Part shown: positions 15,556 through 25,093 of the stretch, piece after piece
Numbering within the stretch: position 1 is the stretch's first letter
How the letters are laid out: each line of letters begins with the position of its first letter
Program-made: the position numbers and the translations under genes
The notes under the pieces: model-generated
Databases searched by the model: none
The model's input: the letters and a program-made list of their open reading frames with translations, nothing else
Told to the model about the DNA's origin: nothing
NCBI GenBank assembly: GCA_937905825.1
Contig: CALCXM010000187.1
Location: forward strand, 1 to 64,000
Length of the DNA stretch: 64,000 bases
Source: an uncultured bacterium
GTDB lineage: Bacteria > Planctomycetota > UBA1135 > GCA-002686595
Direction: 5' to 3'

Positions 15556-17950
15556 GCTTCAGCCTCAACTCGACTTCCGCGAAACCCACGGTGCCCGGGT
15601 AGCGATTGCCTTTGAGGCGCTCGAGCACTCGGATGGAGAGCTCGTGGATGCGCAAGGACTTGGGCAGCTCGAAGGCAGTCTTGTAGTCCTCGTCCGGGTT
15701 CATCTCAATTTGATAGGTCTCGCTTTCGCCGTTGACGCGCAGCTCGACGAGGGTGGCCCGGTCGAAGTCTCCACGGTTGAGTTCTGTGCTCGTGCGGTGG
15801 CTGAGAACCACCGTGTCAGCGCGCGCCCCCGAATCCAGGTTCAGCGTCAAGGTCGGAGTCAGGTCGTCGGCTTTGCAGGACCAACCGGTTCCCATACGTC
15901 CATCGATGGCGAGAGCGGGTCGATTTCCATTGTCACGCTCGGAGGAGGCCAGCGCTTTCACCTCTTGCTGCAACAATAGGTTCGAAAGCCAATCATCTGG
16001 GTAGTCCAACATCCACACACCCGACCCTTCATCCACGCGAACCTTCAAGATCGGCGATGAAAGCACCGTCGGCGGCTCGTCCGGTTCTGTGGGATCCGGG
16101 GTCAAGTGCACGCGAACTTGAACTTCGTGCTCACGCCTGGTGTAGAACTTGTGCTGCACCGCGAAGCGTTCTGAGCTCCAAGGGCGGCGCGGGTCTCCCT
16201 TGAGGGTCTCCACCAATTCCCCGTCTGCGTAGTATTCCACCCGGTCGATGAGCAGGCCTTGCTCGCCCTTCACGGTTCGACTGTGGGCATCGATCTCGTC
16301 CTCGTGAAATCCTGAGACCCACAAGCTAAGTGGCGTGTCTCCGGTGGCTCGCAGCACGACTTCTGAGTCGTTCTGATCGGTCACGTAGTTCCGTTTGCGG
16401 TTGTTGGTTTGCGCCTGACCGGTGAGCGCGGCCGTGGCGCGGTCCAAGAAGATCAAGGCGAACGCCGTGTTCGATTCGGCCTCACCGCTGCGCGTCGACC
16501 AGGAGCCATTCTCGTTCTGTTTGCGAATCAAGAAGGTGGCTCCTTCCCAGTACCAATCATGGGTGCCGATCTTCTCTAGGCCGTACAAGGCCGCGAGGCG
16601 CTCGATTCCATAGAGGTAGTAGTAGAGCCAGCGGTCGCTGTTGTCCTGCGCCTTGGGATTCTGGTCCACCCGAAAGTTCTCCGCGAACCAGTTCAAGCCA
16701 CGAGCGACGCTCTCCTCGTGTTTCTCCCGAATCTTGGTCGGAAGCCCTTTCTTGCCGAAGGAGAGTTCAGCGGCGCGCAGCACGATCAAACCCGCTGCCG
16801 TCATCGATCCGCTAGAGGGCACCCCGTTGCGATAGCCGAAGCCTCCATCCTCGTTCTGCGACTGGAATGCGAAGCGCACCATACTGGTCCACACGCGCGG
16901 GGAAATCTTGGCCCCTTCACGCTGGGCAACGAGCATCCCCATGGCGCCGTATTGTGTATTCGAAAGACACGGAGAGCCGACCGGATAGGCCAACCCATTC
17001 TGCTCCCAATCCACCAGGAGCTCGCCCATGCTCTCCACATCCCTGAGATCCTGTTTTGTGCCTCGGGCCTTCTTCGCCAGCAATTCGCAAGCGAGTTCGT
17101 AGGTCCGATCCGATGGCTTGGTCCCCATGAATTGGAACGCTCGACGGATGCAGGGATGAGTGGGAGCCAAGCCGCTCTTCATCAAAGCGTAGGTAGAGAG
17201 CGCCGTCTGCCCATTGCGGTAGGGATCCGCGTGGTAGTCCCATGAGCCGTCCAGGAGCTGAGTCTTGAGCAAGTACAAGACGCCGCGATCGATTGCCTCG
17301 TTGACGGCCGACTGAGAGACATAGTCTGAAGGACTCACCTCCGATGTCGACGGTGGATGGACGTGTAGGCCCCAAGCACCGCCTTCATTCGGAACCTTGG
17401 CCAGCAAATGATTGACGCCGGAGGAAAGGTCCAACAGCAAGTCATCTCCAACCGGGTCCACACCCCGATTGCGCGCGGCTGAATAGATCTCCTTGCCGTT
17501 TAGCCAAACGCGGCAGCCATCGTCACTTCCAAGCCTCATCAGCACTTGGCCTTTCTTGGAGGTCGTGACCGTGCGATAAGCGTAGGCCATCGTCTTCGCG
17601 TTGGAATAGCCTTCTTGTTGTTGCAGCTCCGCCGGAACGTACTTGTTGAAGTCCACTAGCCCGAAGTCAGGATCCTCGCGATCTGCCGTGTCGATCTGCT
17701 GCCAAGTGATCGAGAACCTGTCCTGGCGACGATGCTTGCGCTCCAACTTTGGACCGGGGCCTCCGGCGCGCATGCGGCGCAAGTCCTCCTCCGGGGAGTA
17801 CTCCTCCTTGATGCTCGCCCCACCCGCGGGATGCTCGAAGGGAAGCACCGTCCACCAAGGTCCCCACTCGACTGACTCCGGTGATAAGGGGGCGTTTTGG
17901 GCAAAGCCCAAGAGCAGAAGAGACGCAAAAACGATTGAGAGGAGACGCAT
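15551..17950 (-). CDS. Secreted alpha/alpha-toroid (squalene-cyclase-like fold) protein with galactose-binding-like C-terminus
   Basis: This 799-aa exported protein has a signal peptide (MRLLSIVFASLLLLGFAQ). Residues about 120-215 look like a PA14/lectin-type sandwich (MRLGSDDGCRVWLNGKEIYS, NHLLAKVPNEGGAWGLHVH). Residues about 220-560 carry repeated helical-toroid motifs (GVLYLLKTQLLDGSWDYHAD, NGQTALSTYALMKSG, NEDGGFGYRNGVPSSGSMTAAGL, KQNENGSWSTR) as in the prenyltransferase/squalene-oxidase repeat. The C-terminal about 150 residues resemble an F5/8-type or NPCBM sandwich (DGRMGTGWSCKADDLTPTLTL). The fold does not imply terpene chemistry here; secreted planctomycete toroids of this kind have no known reaction. 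The start at 17950 fits the signal peptide. Confidence 0.8.
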   Translation of the reverse strand: MRLLSIVFASLLLLGFAQNAPLSPESVEWGPWWTVLPFEHPAGGASIKEEYSPEEDLRRMRAGGPGPKLERKHRRQDRFSITWQQIDTADREDPDFGLVDFNKYVPAELQQQEGYSNAKTMAYAYRTVTTSKKGQVLMRLGSDDGCRVWLNGKEIYSAARNRGVDPVGDDLLLDLSSGVNHLLAKVPNEGGAWGLHVHPPSTSEVSPSDYVSQSAVNEAIDRGVLYLLKTQLLDGSWDYHADPYRNGQTALSTYALMKSGLAPTHPCIRRAFQFMGTKPSDRTYELACELLAKKARGTKQDLRDVESMGELLVDWEQNGLAYPVGSPCLSNTQYGAMGMLVAQREGAKISPRVWTSMVRFAFQSQNEDGGFGYRNGVPSSGSMTAAGLIVLRAAELSFGKKGLPTKIREKHEESVARGLNWFAENFRVDQNPKAQDNSDRWLYYYLYGIERLAALYGLEKIGTHDWYWEGATFLIRKQNENGSWSTRSGEAESNTAFALIFLDRATAALTGQAQTNNRKRNYVTDQNDSEVVLRATGDTPLSLWVSGFHEDEIDAHSRTVKGEQGLLIDRVEYYADGELVETLKGDPRRPWSSERFAVQHKFYTRREHEVQVRVHLTPDPTEPDEPPTVLSSPILKVRVDEGSGVWMLDYPDDWLSNLLLQQEVKALASSERDNGNRPALAIDGRMGTGWSCKADDLTPTLTLNLDSGARADTVVLSHRTSTELNRGDFDRATLVELRVNGESETYQIEMNPDEDYKTAFELPKSLRIHELSIRVLERLKGNRYPGTVGFAEVELRLKP

Positions 17951-18012
17951 AAGCCCGTCATTATATGGGCTAGAAGCGTTTTCGACGGCCACTCTATCCG
18001 TAGACTCCTGGG

Positions 18013-18570
18013 ATGTCCGAGCAACGAGAACTAGGCCAACGACTCGGCAGCCTCGACACCCGCCTACGCCTCTTGCTGCTGCACCTAACGGGCTCAGCCA
18101 TCCGCGCCCGGGTGGAGATTGAGGACTTGCTGCAGGAGGTCTACCTGCGGGCCCTAGCCAATCCCGAGCAACTGCCCGCTGAGTCCGCCAACGAGCAGGA
18201 GCTCTTCCGATACCTGCGCGCCATCGCCCGGCACACGGTGGTGGACGTCGCTCGCGCCGCTCGCGCGATCAAACGTGACGGGCGCGAACAGCCCCTCGGT
18301 CGGCCCAGTTGGAGCCGCACGAGCCTGCCCGGCCTAGATCCGAGAGATCCGGGACCCGGGCCGCACACCCGAGTCGAGGGTCTGGAGGCCCAGGCCCACC
18401 TCGACCGAGCCTTCGATTCCCTCAGCCCAGAACATCGGCGGGTCTTGGGTTTGCGCAAGTTCGAAGGGCTCAGCGCCCGGGAAACCGCCGACCGCATGGG
18501 GCGCAGCGAGAAAGCGGTCCATTCCGTCTTTCGACGTGCCCTGGAAGCCTGGGACTCCGCCATGGGCTGA
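18013..18570 (+). CDS. ECF-type RNA polymerase sigma factor
   Basis: This 185-aa sigma-70 family protein has region 2 (VEIEDLLQEVYLRALANPEQL, FRYLRAIARHTVVDVARAARA), a Pro/Gly/Arg-rich linker, and region 4 (LSPEHRRVLGLRKFEGLSARETADRMGRSEKAVHSVFRRALE), which carries the -35-binding helix-turn-helix. It directs RNA polymerase to a specific regulon. The kinase gene starts 91 bases downstream on the same strand, so the pair is likely co-transcribed. Sigma factors encoded beside Ser/Thr kinases are recurrent in Planctomycetes, and phosphorylation is a plausible control (inferred). It is divergent from the toroid gene across only 62 bp. Confidence 0.92.
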   Translation: MSEQRELGQRLGSLDTRLRLLLLHLTGSAIRARVEIEDLLQEVYLRALANPEQLPAESANEQELFRYLRAIARHTVVDVARAARAIKRDGREQPLGRPSWSRTSLPGLDPRDPGPGPHTRVEGLEAQAHLDRAFDSLSPEHRRVLGLRKFEGLSARETADRMGRSEKAVHSVFRRALEAWDSAMG

Positions 18571-18661
18571 GAAGGCTCTCCTCGGGGAGGCCCGCCCGGG
18601 TTGGATCGCGGTTTTTTCAAATGGCGCGGGGAATCTCCCGGGGCCGTACGCTTGGTGCTCC

Positions 18662-20290
18662 ATGAACGAAAACTCCATCGACGACCAATTGGATGAGCTG
18701 GTGGCTCGCTACTCCGACGCCCTTGAGCACGGCACGGTGGTGCCTAGGGAGAACTACCTGCGTGAGGTTCCCGCGGAGATGCGCCCTGCGCTCGAGCGTT
18801 GCCTCAAGATGATCGAAGCGGGCAGCGCCCAGACCCCCACCAGCGCGCAACCCCTGCGCCCGGGGCTGGTGCTCAATCACTACACCTTGACCCGCGAAGT
18901 CGGACGCGGCGGCATGGCCCTCGTCTGGCTCGCGCGCGATCAGAAGTTGAATCGTTCCGTGGCCCTCAAGATCTTGCGCCCGGGCTTGGCCTTGGAAGAA
19001 CGCAACGCCCAGCGCTTCCGTCGCGAAGCCTTGGCAGTCGCAAGTCTCAAGCACCCGAACATCGTGCAGATCTACGGTGCCGAGGAAGCGCTCGGGTACC
19101 ACTACCTGGCGATGGAGTTCATCGAAGGTCCGTCCCTCGCAACCGTGCTCGAAGCGCTTCCGCCAGACCGCGCTCCGACGGCTGAAGCACTGGCTCGCGC
19201 CACCGGCAGCCCTGCCCTCGCGCGCCACGGCGAACACTACGAGCGGGCCGTGGCTAGCTTGCTCGCCCCGATCATCGAGGCTTTGCAAGCGGCCCACGAG
19301 AAGGGCCTGGTGCACCGCGACATCAAACCCTCCAACATCCTCCTGCGCGCTGATGGCAGCCCCGTTCTGGCGGACTTCGGCCTGGCCAAGGGCGATGAGG
19401 ATCCCGCGCTTTCCTTGACAGGAGCGCCAATCGGAACGCCCTACTACATGTCACCAGAACAGGCCTACGTCACAGGTACACGTCGCATTGATCATCGCAC
19501 CGACGTGTACAGCATGGGGGTCACCCTGTTCGAAGCCCTGTGTGGTGTGCGCCCTTTCAATGGCGATAGCTTCCTCGAAGTCATCGAGTCCATTCGCAGC
19601 ACGATCCCGCCCTCGGTACGCACCATCAACCGCGGCTTGACGCGCAGTGCGGCCGCGGTGGTCTCCCAAGCCATGCACCGGGAACCCGCTGAGCGCTACG
19701 CGGATGCAGCGGAGATGCACGCAGACATGGTGGCTCTCGCCGAGGGACGCCCCACGCAAGCCCTCGCTCGAGTTGGTTCCCCCCTGCGCCGACTTTGGTT
19801 GCAGATACGCGTGATGAGTTCCGGAGTGAACTACGAATACCGTTCGGCGCGCACGTTCCTTGGGCTGCCTCTAGTTCACATATTCACCGGGCGCGGTCAC
19901 CCCTCTCAACCGTGGAGAGTCGCCAAGGGCTGGTTCGCTATGGGCGACATCGCCATCGGCGGAATCGCCACCGGAGTGTTCTCTGTGGGCGGCCTGACCT
20001 TCGGTGGAATGAGCGTGGGTCTGCTGACTTGGGCCGGAATCGGTTTCGGCGGCGCGGTCTGCGCGGGTATGGGAGCGGGCCTCATATCCTTCGGGGGTAT
20101 CGCCCTAGGCGGCCTCGCCATCGGCGGCATTGCATGGGGCTATGTGGCAATTGGTGGCATCGCCCACGGAACCTACGCAATGGGTGGATCGCCTTCGGGC
20201 ACGCACATTCTGGACCCCAACGCGGCCACTCCGGACCCGGCGGCAGTTCAGTTCTTCGAGCAAACCCTGCCGCAGTTCTTCGGCTTCTAA
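18662..20290 (+). CDS. Ser/Thr protein kinase with glycine-rich hydrophobic C-terminal repeats
   Basis: This 542-aa kinase is catalytically intact: glycine loop VGRGGMALV at about 80-88, Lys103 (VALK), HRDIKPSN with Asp219, DFG at 237-239, and SPE for APE. A 70-residue N-terminal region may bind its partner. After the kinase domain the segment YEYRSARTFLGLPLVHIFTG leads into about 100 residues of alternating Gly/Ala/Ile repeats (MGDIAIGGIATGVFSVGGLTFGG and so on). This is a known module in several phyla that is probably membrane-embedded or a hydrophobic beta-structure. The start at 18662 was chosen because the conserved acidic N-terminus begins there; an upstream in-frame extension overlaps the sigma gene. 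Likely partner: the sigma factor at 18013-18570. Confidence 0.92.
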   Translation: MNENSIDDQLDELVARYSDALEHGTVVPRENYLREVPAEMRPALERCLKMIEAGSAQTPTSAQPLRPGLVLNHYTLTREVGRGGMALVWLARDQKLNRSVALKILRPGLALEERNAQRFRREALAVASLKHPNIVQIYGAEEALGYHYLAMEFIEGPSLATVLEALPPDRAPTAEALARATGSPALARHGEHYERAVASLLAPIIEALQAAHEKGLVHRDIKPSNILLRADGSPVLADFGLAKGDEDPALSLTGAPIGTPYYMSPEQAYVTGTRRIDHRTDVYSMGVTLFEALCGVRPFNGDSFLEVIESIRSTIPPSVRTINRGLTRSAAAVVSQAMHREPAERYADAAEMHADMVALAEGRPTQALARVGSPLRRLWLQIRVMSSGVNYEYRSARTFLGLPLVHIFTGRGHPSQPWRVAKGWFAMGDIAIGGIATGVFSVGGLTFGGMSVGLLTWAGIGFGGAVCAGMGAGLISFGGIALGGLAIGGIAWGYVAIGGIAHGTYAMGGSPSGTHILDPNAATPDPAAVQFFEQTLPQFFGF

Positions 20291-20356
20291 GGCGCATGCA
20301 ATCTCGGCTAAGGGGAAATACCAGCTAGTTGTGTGAGCCTCTGATAGGATTTTTCT

Positions 20357-21581
20357 ATGGCTCGCAAACCAGTTCGCACTGTTCTCGCCACAGCCTCCAC
20401 GTTGATCGGGCTGCTCCTCTGTAACTTCATTTGGGAACGACGGCCGGTCCAGGCAAGCGCACAACTCGTGGACAGCCGCCCCCAATTGGAAGCCTTGATC
20501 GCCTCGCACCACGCTGCCGCGGGAACGTCTGCGGAGAGCAGTCATTCGAGTGCCCCAACCAACTACTCGGTGAACAATCCTGGAAGCAGTCTCCCCCCCA
20601 ATCAAGCGCCTTCCAATCCCAGAAGAGGATGCCAGGGAGCTCTTTGCGTCCTTGAGAGCCGGGGACATGATCTACGACCCCAATACTTACTATTGGAACC
20701 GTTCCAACAGGAAGTACCGCCGTGCGTTTATGGAGCACCCGCGCGGGGGCTGGATGATCAAAACCAACGAGCAGGGCTTTCGAAAAACTGCCGACGTCCT
20801 TGCGCAGTCGCCTGATCTCAGGATCTTGTTCGCTGGGGACTCCCACACAGGCGGCGTGGTTCCGGAGCACGAAAACATGGTCCAGGTGCTAGAAGCTCTG
20901 ATGCTGTCCAGCCTCGATGGACAGACCGTCGAGGCACTCAATGCCGGCCATGGCGGATACGACTACTGGCATTACCTGGGGACCCTCGAGCGCACGATCC
21001 AACTGAAGCCTGACGTGTTTGTTGTGGTTGGTTTCGGCGGGAACGATTTCAGTGGAGCTGCTCGTCTTTATCGCTATCACAACAGCAACCTCTCGAACAA
21101 TTTCAAACGTCGCTTCCCTACGGATGCCTATACCGAAATCCGGGAGCTTCGTGATGCGATCCTATCCCAGGACTTAATGCAAGTATTGCATTTCGTGGAG
21201 TCCAAACAGCTTGTGGCGTATGCCGAACGGGCCACCTGTCAGGTCATGACGGAGATCAAACGCCTGTGCGATGAGGCGGGGATTCGCCTCATTTACGTGC
21301 ACATCCCGCCCAGCATGGACGCGCAACCCCAAATCCTCGGGGACAGTCTCCAAGCAATCCTCAAGGTCTGTCCAATGACCCCGGAAGAACTCCAAGTGAC
21401 GGATCGACTCACCGACCGAGTGATGAGCTACTTGGACGAATTGGGCGTGGAGACCGTCGACATGCGGCCCACCTACAAAGCGAGCGTGGAAGACTGCTAT
21501 TGGCGTTCCGACTTTCACATCAACACGCTAGGGCACCGCTTGATCGCGGAGGCTCTCGCGGAACGCTTGGCGGCCAATTAG
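20357..21581 (+). pseudogene. SGNH/GDSL-like hydrolase with a +1 frameshift in a C7 tract
   Basis: Frame 1 starts at ATG 20357 with a signal anchor (VRTVLATASTLIGLLLCNFIW) and a Ser/Pro-rich linker. Frame 2 (open from 20574) carries the hydrolase: ILFAGDSHTGG with the GDS nucleophile, ALNAGHGGYDYWHY, VVVGFGGND, and a C-terminal DFHINTLGHRLIAEAL with the Asp-x-x-His pair. Removing one C from the seven-C run at 20593-20599 joins the two into one 407-aa frame that reads naturally through LPPIKRLPIPEEDAREL. The domain order (anchor, linker, esterase) matches secreted SGNH esterases acting on sugar acetyl esters or lipids. The shift could be a sequencing error, a real null mutation or phase variation; sequence alone cannot tell. 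Confidence 0.75.
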
Positions 21582-21688
21582 CCGAATCGAGGCCGGATGG
21601 GCCTTTTGCGGTTCCTAGCTGGCCCGGATGTTGAGACTATGGGGCTCGCGGCCACGGCCACGAGTACACGACCCTAGACGCTCTCTTC

Positions 21689-23398
21689 ATGGATCACCCC
21701 ATCGCCTCCTACCTTCTTCTCGCGTTCATCTCGGTCCTCTTGGCTTCAAGTGTCTTGGGCCAAGACCGCATCACCGGGCGCAGCTTCGCGACGCGTTCGG
21801 AGGTGATTGCCCAGCATGGAATGGCCGCGACCAGCCAACCGCTGGCGACCCAAGCTGCCCTGGACGTGCTGAAGAGTGGCGGCAACGCCATCGATGCAGC
21901 CATTTGCGCCAACGCGCTCTTGGGGCTGGTGGAACCCACGGGCAACGGGATGGGCGGTGATCTGTTCGCCATCGTTTGGGATGCCAAGACCAAGCGACTC
22001 TACGGTTACAACGGGAGTGGACGTTCACCGATGTCCCTCAGCATGGAGCACTTCGAGAAAGCAGGCCTGAAGAAGGTGCCTTCCCACGGCCCGCTTTCCG
22101 TGTCGGTACCTGGCTGTGTGGACGGCTGGTTCGCCTTGCATGAGAAGTTCGGTTCCAAGCCCATGGCGGAACTGCTCGCCCCCACGATTCGTTACGCGGA
22201 AGAAGGCGTGCCGATCTCCGAGCTCATCGCGTACTACTGGGACAAGAGCGTTCCGAAGCTTTCCGCCTACCCTGGCTTCGCCAACCAGTTCACGACCAAT
22301 GGACACGCACCGCGCAAGGGGGAGCTGTGGCGCAACCCCGGAATTGCTGCCACCCTGCGCCAACTCTCAGAAGGCGGCCGCGATGCGTTCTACAAGGGCC
22401 CCGTCGCGCAAGTCATCGGCGAGTACATCCAAGCGAACGGCGGATTCTTGAGCGCCGAAGACATGGCGTCCCACAAGGGCGAGTGGGTGGAACCTGTTTC
22501 TACCAACTACCGCGGGGTGGACCTTTGGGAGTTGCCCCCCAATGGCCAAGGCATCGCTGCCCTGCAAATCCTCAACATCCTGGAAGCCTACGACCTGCGT
22601 TCCATGGGCTTTGGAAGTGCCGACTACATCCATCACTTCGTCGAGGCCAAGAAGCTCGCGTTTGAGGACCGAGCACGCTTCTACGCGGACCCGAGCATGG
22701 TGGAGGTCCCCGTCGACGAGCTGATTTCCAAGCCCTACGCCGCAAAGCGTCGCAAGCACCTGAACCCCAAGCGTGCTGGCAAGCAGGTCCCCGCGGGCAA
22801 TCCAGCCCTGGGCTCAGGCGACACAATCTACCTCTGCACGGCGGATGAAGAGGGCAACATGGTCTCCTTGATCCAAAGCAACTACCGCGGCATGGGCTCG
22901 GGCATGACCCCCCCGGGACTCGGCTTTATCTTGCAAGACCGTGGCGAGCTTTTCGACTTGACCCCCGGACGGCCGAATTCCTACGCCCCCGGCAAACGCC
23001 CCTTCCACACGATCATTCCGGCCTTTGCCACGAAGGACGGCAAGCCGTGGATCGCCTTCGGCGTGATGGGCGGGGCGACCCAACCCCAAGCCCATGCGCA
23101 AATCTTGATCAACATGCTCGACTTCGACATGGGCCTGCAAGAAGCGGGTGACGCTCCGCGAATCTTGCATAGCGAGTCCTCCCAGCCAACGGGTGAGCGC
23201 ATGACCGACGGGGGCGAGCTGTCGCTCGAGTCCGGCATTGAGTACGAAGCCATACGCGAACTGGTCGAGCGCAAGCACAAGATCGTGTGGAAGGTGGGAC
23301 CTTACGGCGGCTACCAAGCCATCCTGCGCGACCCCGTGAGCGGCGTGTACTACGGCGCCTCCGAATCGCGCAAAGACGGTCAAGCCGCTGGTTGGTAG
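21689..23398 (+). CDS. ggt: Gamma-glutamyltransferase
   Basis: This 569-aa exported enzyme has a signal peptide (YLLLAFISVLLASSVLGQ). It would cleave gamma-glutamyl bonds of glutathione and related peptides in the periplasm. Conserved motifs are GGNAIDAAICANALLGLVEPTGNGMGGD, the R-S-P (GRSPMS) after GYNGSG, VPGCVDGW, and the autoprocessing site GSGDTIYLCTADEEGNMVS. There Thr379 should become the N-terminal nucleophile of the small subunit. GGATQPQAHAQIL near the C-terminus is also typical. Length fits the family. It stands alone, 107 bp after the SGNH gene, and is followed by a strong hairpin terminator at 23434-23465. Confidence 0.93.
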   Translation: MDHPIASYLLLAFISVLLASSVLGQDRITGRSFATRSEVIAQHGMAATSQPLATQAALDVLKSGGNAIDAAICANALLGLVEPTGNGMGGDLFAIVWDAKTKRLYGYNGSGRSPMSLSMEHFEKAGLKKVPSHGPLSVSVPGCVDGWFALHEKFGSKPMAELLAPTIRYAEEGVPISELIAYYWDKSVPKLSAYPGFANQFTTNGHAPRKGELWRNPGIAATLRQLSEGGRDAFYKGPVAQVIGEYIQANGGFLSAEDMASHKGEWVEPVSTNYRGVDLWELPPNGQGIAALQILNILEAYDLRSMGFGSADYIHHFVEAKKLAFEDRARFYADPSMVEVPVDELISKPYAAKRRKHLNPKRAGKQVPAGNPALGSGDTIYLCTADEEGNMVSLIQSNYRGMGSGMTPPGLGFILQDRGELFDLTPGRPNSYAPGKRPFHTIIPAFATKDGKPWIAFGVMGGATQPQAHAQILINMLDFDMGLQEAGDAPRILHSESSQPTGERMTDGGELSLESGIEYEAIRELVERKHKIVWKVGPYGGYQAILRDPVSGVYYGASESRKDGQAAGW

Positions 23399-23433
23399 GC
23401 AACCTCCAGCAACGCTCCAAGAAAAGAATCGTC

Positions 23434-23465
23434 GGGGGGCATCGGTCGGAAGATCGATGCCCCCC
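23434..23465 (+). terminator. Rho-independent-type terminator after ggt
   Basis: Arms 23434-23444 and 23455-23465 (GGGGGGCATCG and its complement) pair perfectly over 11 bp with a 10-nt loop, followed by GTCTTTGT. It lies 35 bases after the ggt stop. Confidence 0.8.
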
Positions 23466-23571
23466 GTCTTTGTAGTTGAACGGGCGGCGCTGGCTGGCTA
23501 TCACGCTGTCACAACCTGACTCGCGAACCGCCGGTCGCCCTCCAACAGGCGGCCTTGACCACCGCCCATCT

Positions 23572-25077
23572 ATGGCAAAAGAAATCAAAGTCGGCCCCTT
23601 GCTCGGTGTCGAAAGCGACACGCAATACACCATCTGCTTCCTGGCGAAGAACGGCCTCGATGACCTCAAGGTCATCTGCGATGGCCAGACAGTCGACGCC
23701 GTGGAAATCGCGAAGACGGCCAGCGGCCGTTTTTGGCGCGCGGTCGTGGACTTGCCAGTTCCCGCAGTGTCGCGCACGGTGACCTACTCGGTGATCTCCG
23801 ACGCCCACAACTGCTCCGACATGTTCTTGCGCCAAGAGTGGTCCTTCTACCTGCCGCAGAAAGGAGAGGCAGTTCGAATCGCCTACGCCTCGTGCAACGG
23901 GTTCACGAAGGATCCTGGCCGTGGAGGCGATCACTACGTGCTCTGGGAGCGGATGCAGGAGGCTCACGAGTCGAGACCTTACTCCCTGCTCGTGATGGGC
24001 GGCGATCAACTCTACGCCGACGAAATCTGGCAAAGCCCGCTCTGCGAAACCGTCGGCGATTGGAGTGAAGAGCGCACCAGCCAGCGCATCAAGGCGAAAG
24101 CGACCCAGCGCATGAAGAAGGAGCTCGGCGTGTTCTACGAGAGCCTTTACCTGCGCCATTGGCGCAAGAAGACCATGTCGATGATGATGGCTTCGGTGCC
24201 CTCCGTGATGATGTGGGACGATCACGATGTGATTGACGGCTGGGGCTCGTTTTCGGAGGAGCTGCAAGAATGCGAGGTCTTCCAGGCCATTTACGTGGAG
24301 GCCTCACGGCACTTTGAGCTGTTCCAGATGCGCTCGCGGAACAATTCCACCCTGCTGGGCCGAGGGACCAAACACTACTCCTTCGCACTGACTTACCGTG
24401 GCTACGGAATCCTCGGCCTCGACAACCGCTCCGAGCGTTCCCTGACGCAAGTCATGAGCCGGCAAAACTGGAGCGACGTCAAGGGCTGGCTGGATGGCCA
24501 CATGCCCGGGGAGATCGATTCGCTGCTCGTGATGAGCGCCGTCCCGGTCGTCTACCGCAGCTTCGCCGGGGTGGAGGCCATCATGGGTGCCACGCCCTGG
24601 CAAGAGTCCCTCGAGGATGACGTCAACGATCACTGGACCGCCGACCGCCACGAGGGGGAGCGGGAAAAACTGATCACAATCCTGCTCGACTTCAAGAACC
24701 GTGCGCAGCCTGTGAACGGCAACGAAGGGCGCATCGTCATTCTCTCCGGCGATGTGCACGTGGGCAGCCTGGGTGTGATCGACGACCTGCGCAACCCACA
24801 GAGCCCCAGGCAGATCCACCAAGTCGTCGCGAGCGGCATCGTCCACCCGCCGGTTGGCTGGTTCACCTGGAAGGGACTCAAACTGATCACGGGAGATCGT
24901 CGCGAGCGACTCGAGCACTCCGAGGTCTACACGGAAAACGTGCGTCCTCTTGGTGGCTCCAAGTTCATCCGCTCACGCAACTACGCCAACCTCGAACAAG
25001 GCACGGACGGCAAGCTGTGGGTCGAGTGGGTTTGCGAAGACAAGCGCCGACGGGAGTTCGGCATCCCCGTCAGTTAG
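23572..25077 (+). CDS. PhoD-like metallophosphatase
   Basis: This 501-aa protein has no signal peptide. After about 110 residues of an N-terminal beta-domain, the phosphatase core shows IAYASCNG, LLVMGGDQLYADEIW, MMWDDHDVIDGWGS with metal-binding Asp/His residues, LGLDNRSERS, and IVILSGDVHVGSLG. These are the typical positions of the PhoD/alkaline-phosphatase-D group. It would hydrolyse phosphate mono- or diesters, but the absence of an export signal is unusual for the classical secreted PhoD and fits the cytoplasmic PhoD-like subgroup. The start at 23572 was preferred over an upstream extension because the domain begins with MAKEIKVGPLLGV. Confidence 0.87.
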   Translation: MAKEIKVGPLLGVESDTQYTICFLAKNGLDDLKVICDGQTVDAVEIAKTASGRFWRAVVDLPVPAVSRTVTYSVISDAHNCSDMFLRQEWSFYLPQKGEAVRIAYASCNGFTKDPGRGGDHYVLWERMQEAHESRPYSLLVMGGDQLYADEIWQSPLCETVGDWSEERTSQRIKAKATQRMKKELGVFYESLYLRHWRKKTMSMMMASVPSVMMWDDHDVIDGWGSFSEELQECEVFQAIYVEASRHFELFQMRSRNNSTLLGRGTKHYSFALTYRGYGILGLDNRSERSLTQVMSRQNWSDVKGWLDGHMPGEIDSLLVMSAVPVVYRSFAGVEAIMGATPWQESLEDDVNDHWTADRHEGEREKLITILLDFKNRAQPVNGNEGRIVILSGDVHVGSLGVIDDLRNPQSPRQIHQVVASGIVHPPVGWFTWKGLKLITGDRRERLEHSEVYTENVRPLGGSKFIRSRNYANLEQGTDGKLWVEWVCEDKRRREFGIPVS

Positions 25078-25093
25078 CCGTTGTTTGCAAGCC

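Noticed and set aside
15551-17950. Squalene-hopene cyclase
   Set aside because: The toroid repeats are present, but there is no DxDD-type catalytic motif, the protein is secreted and it has extra sandwich domains.
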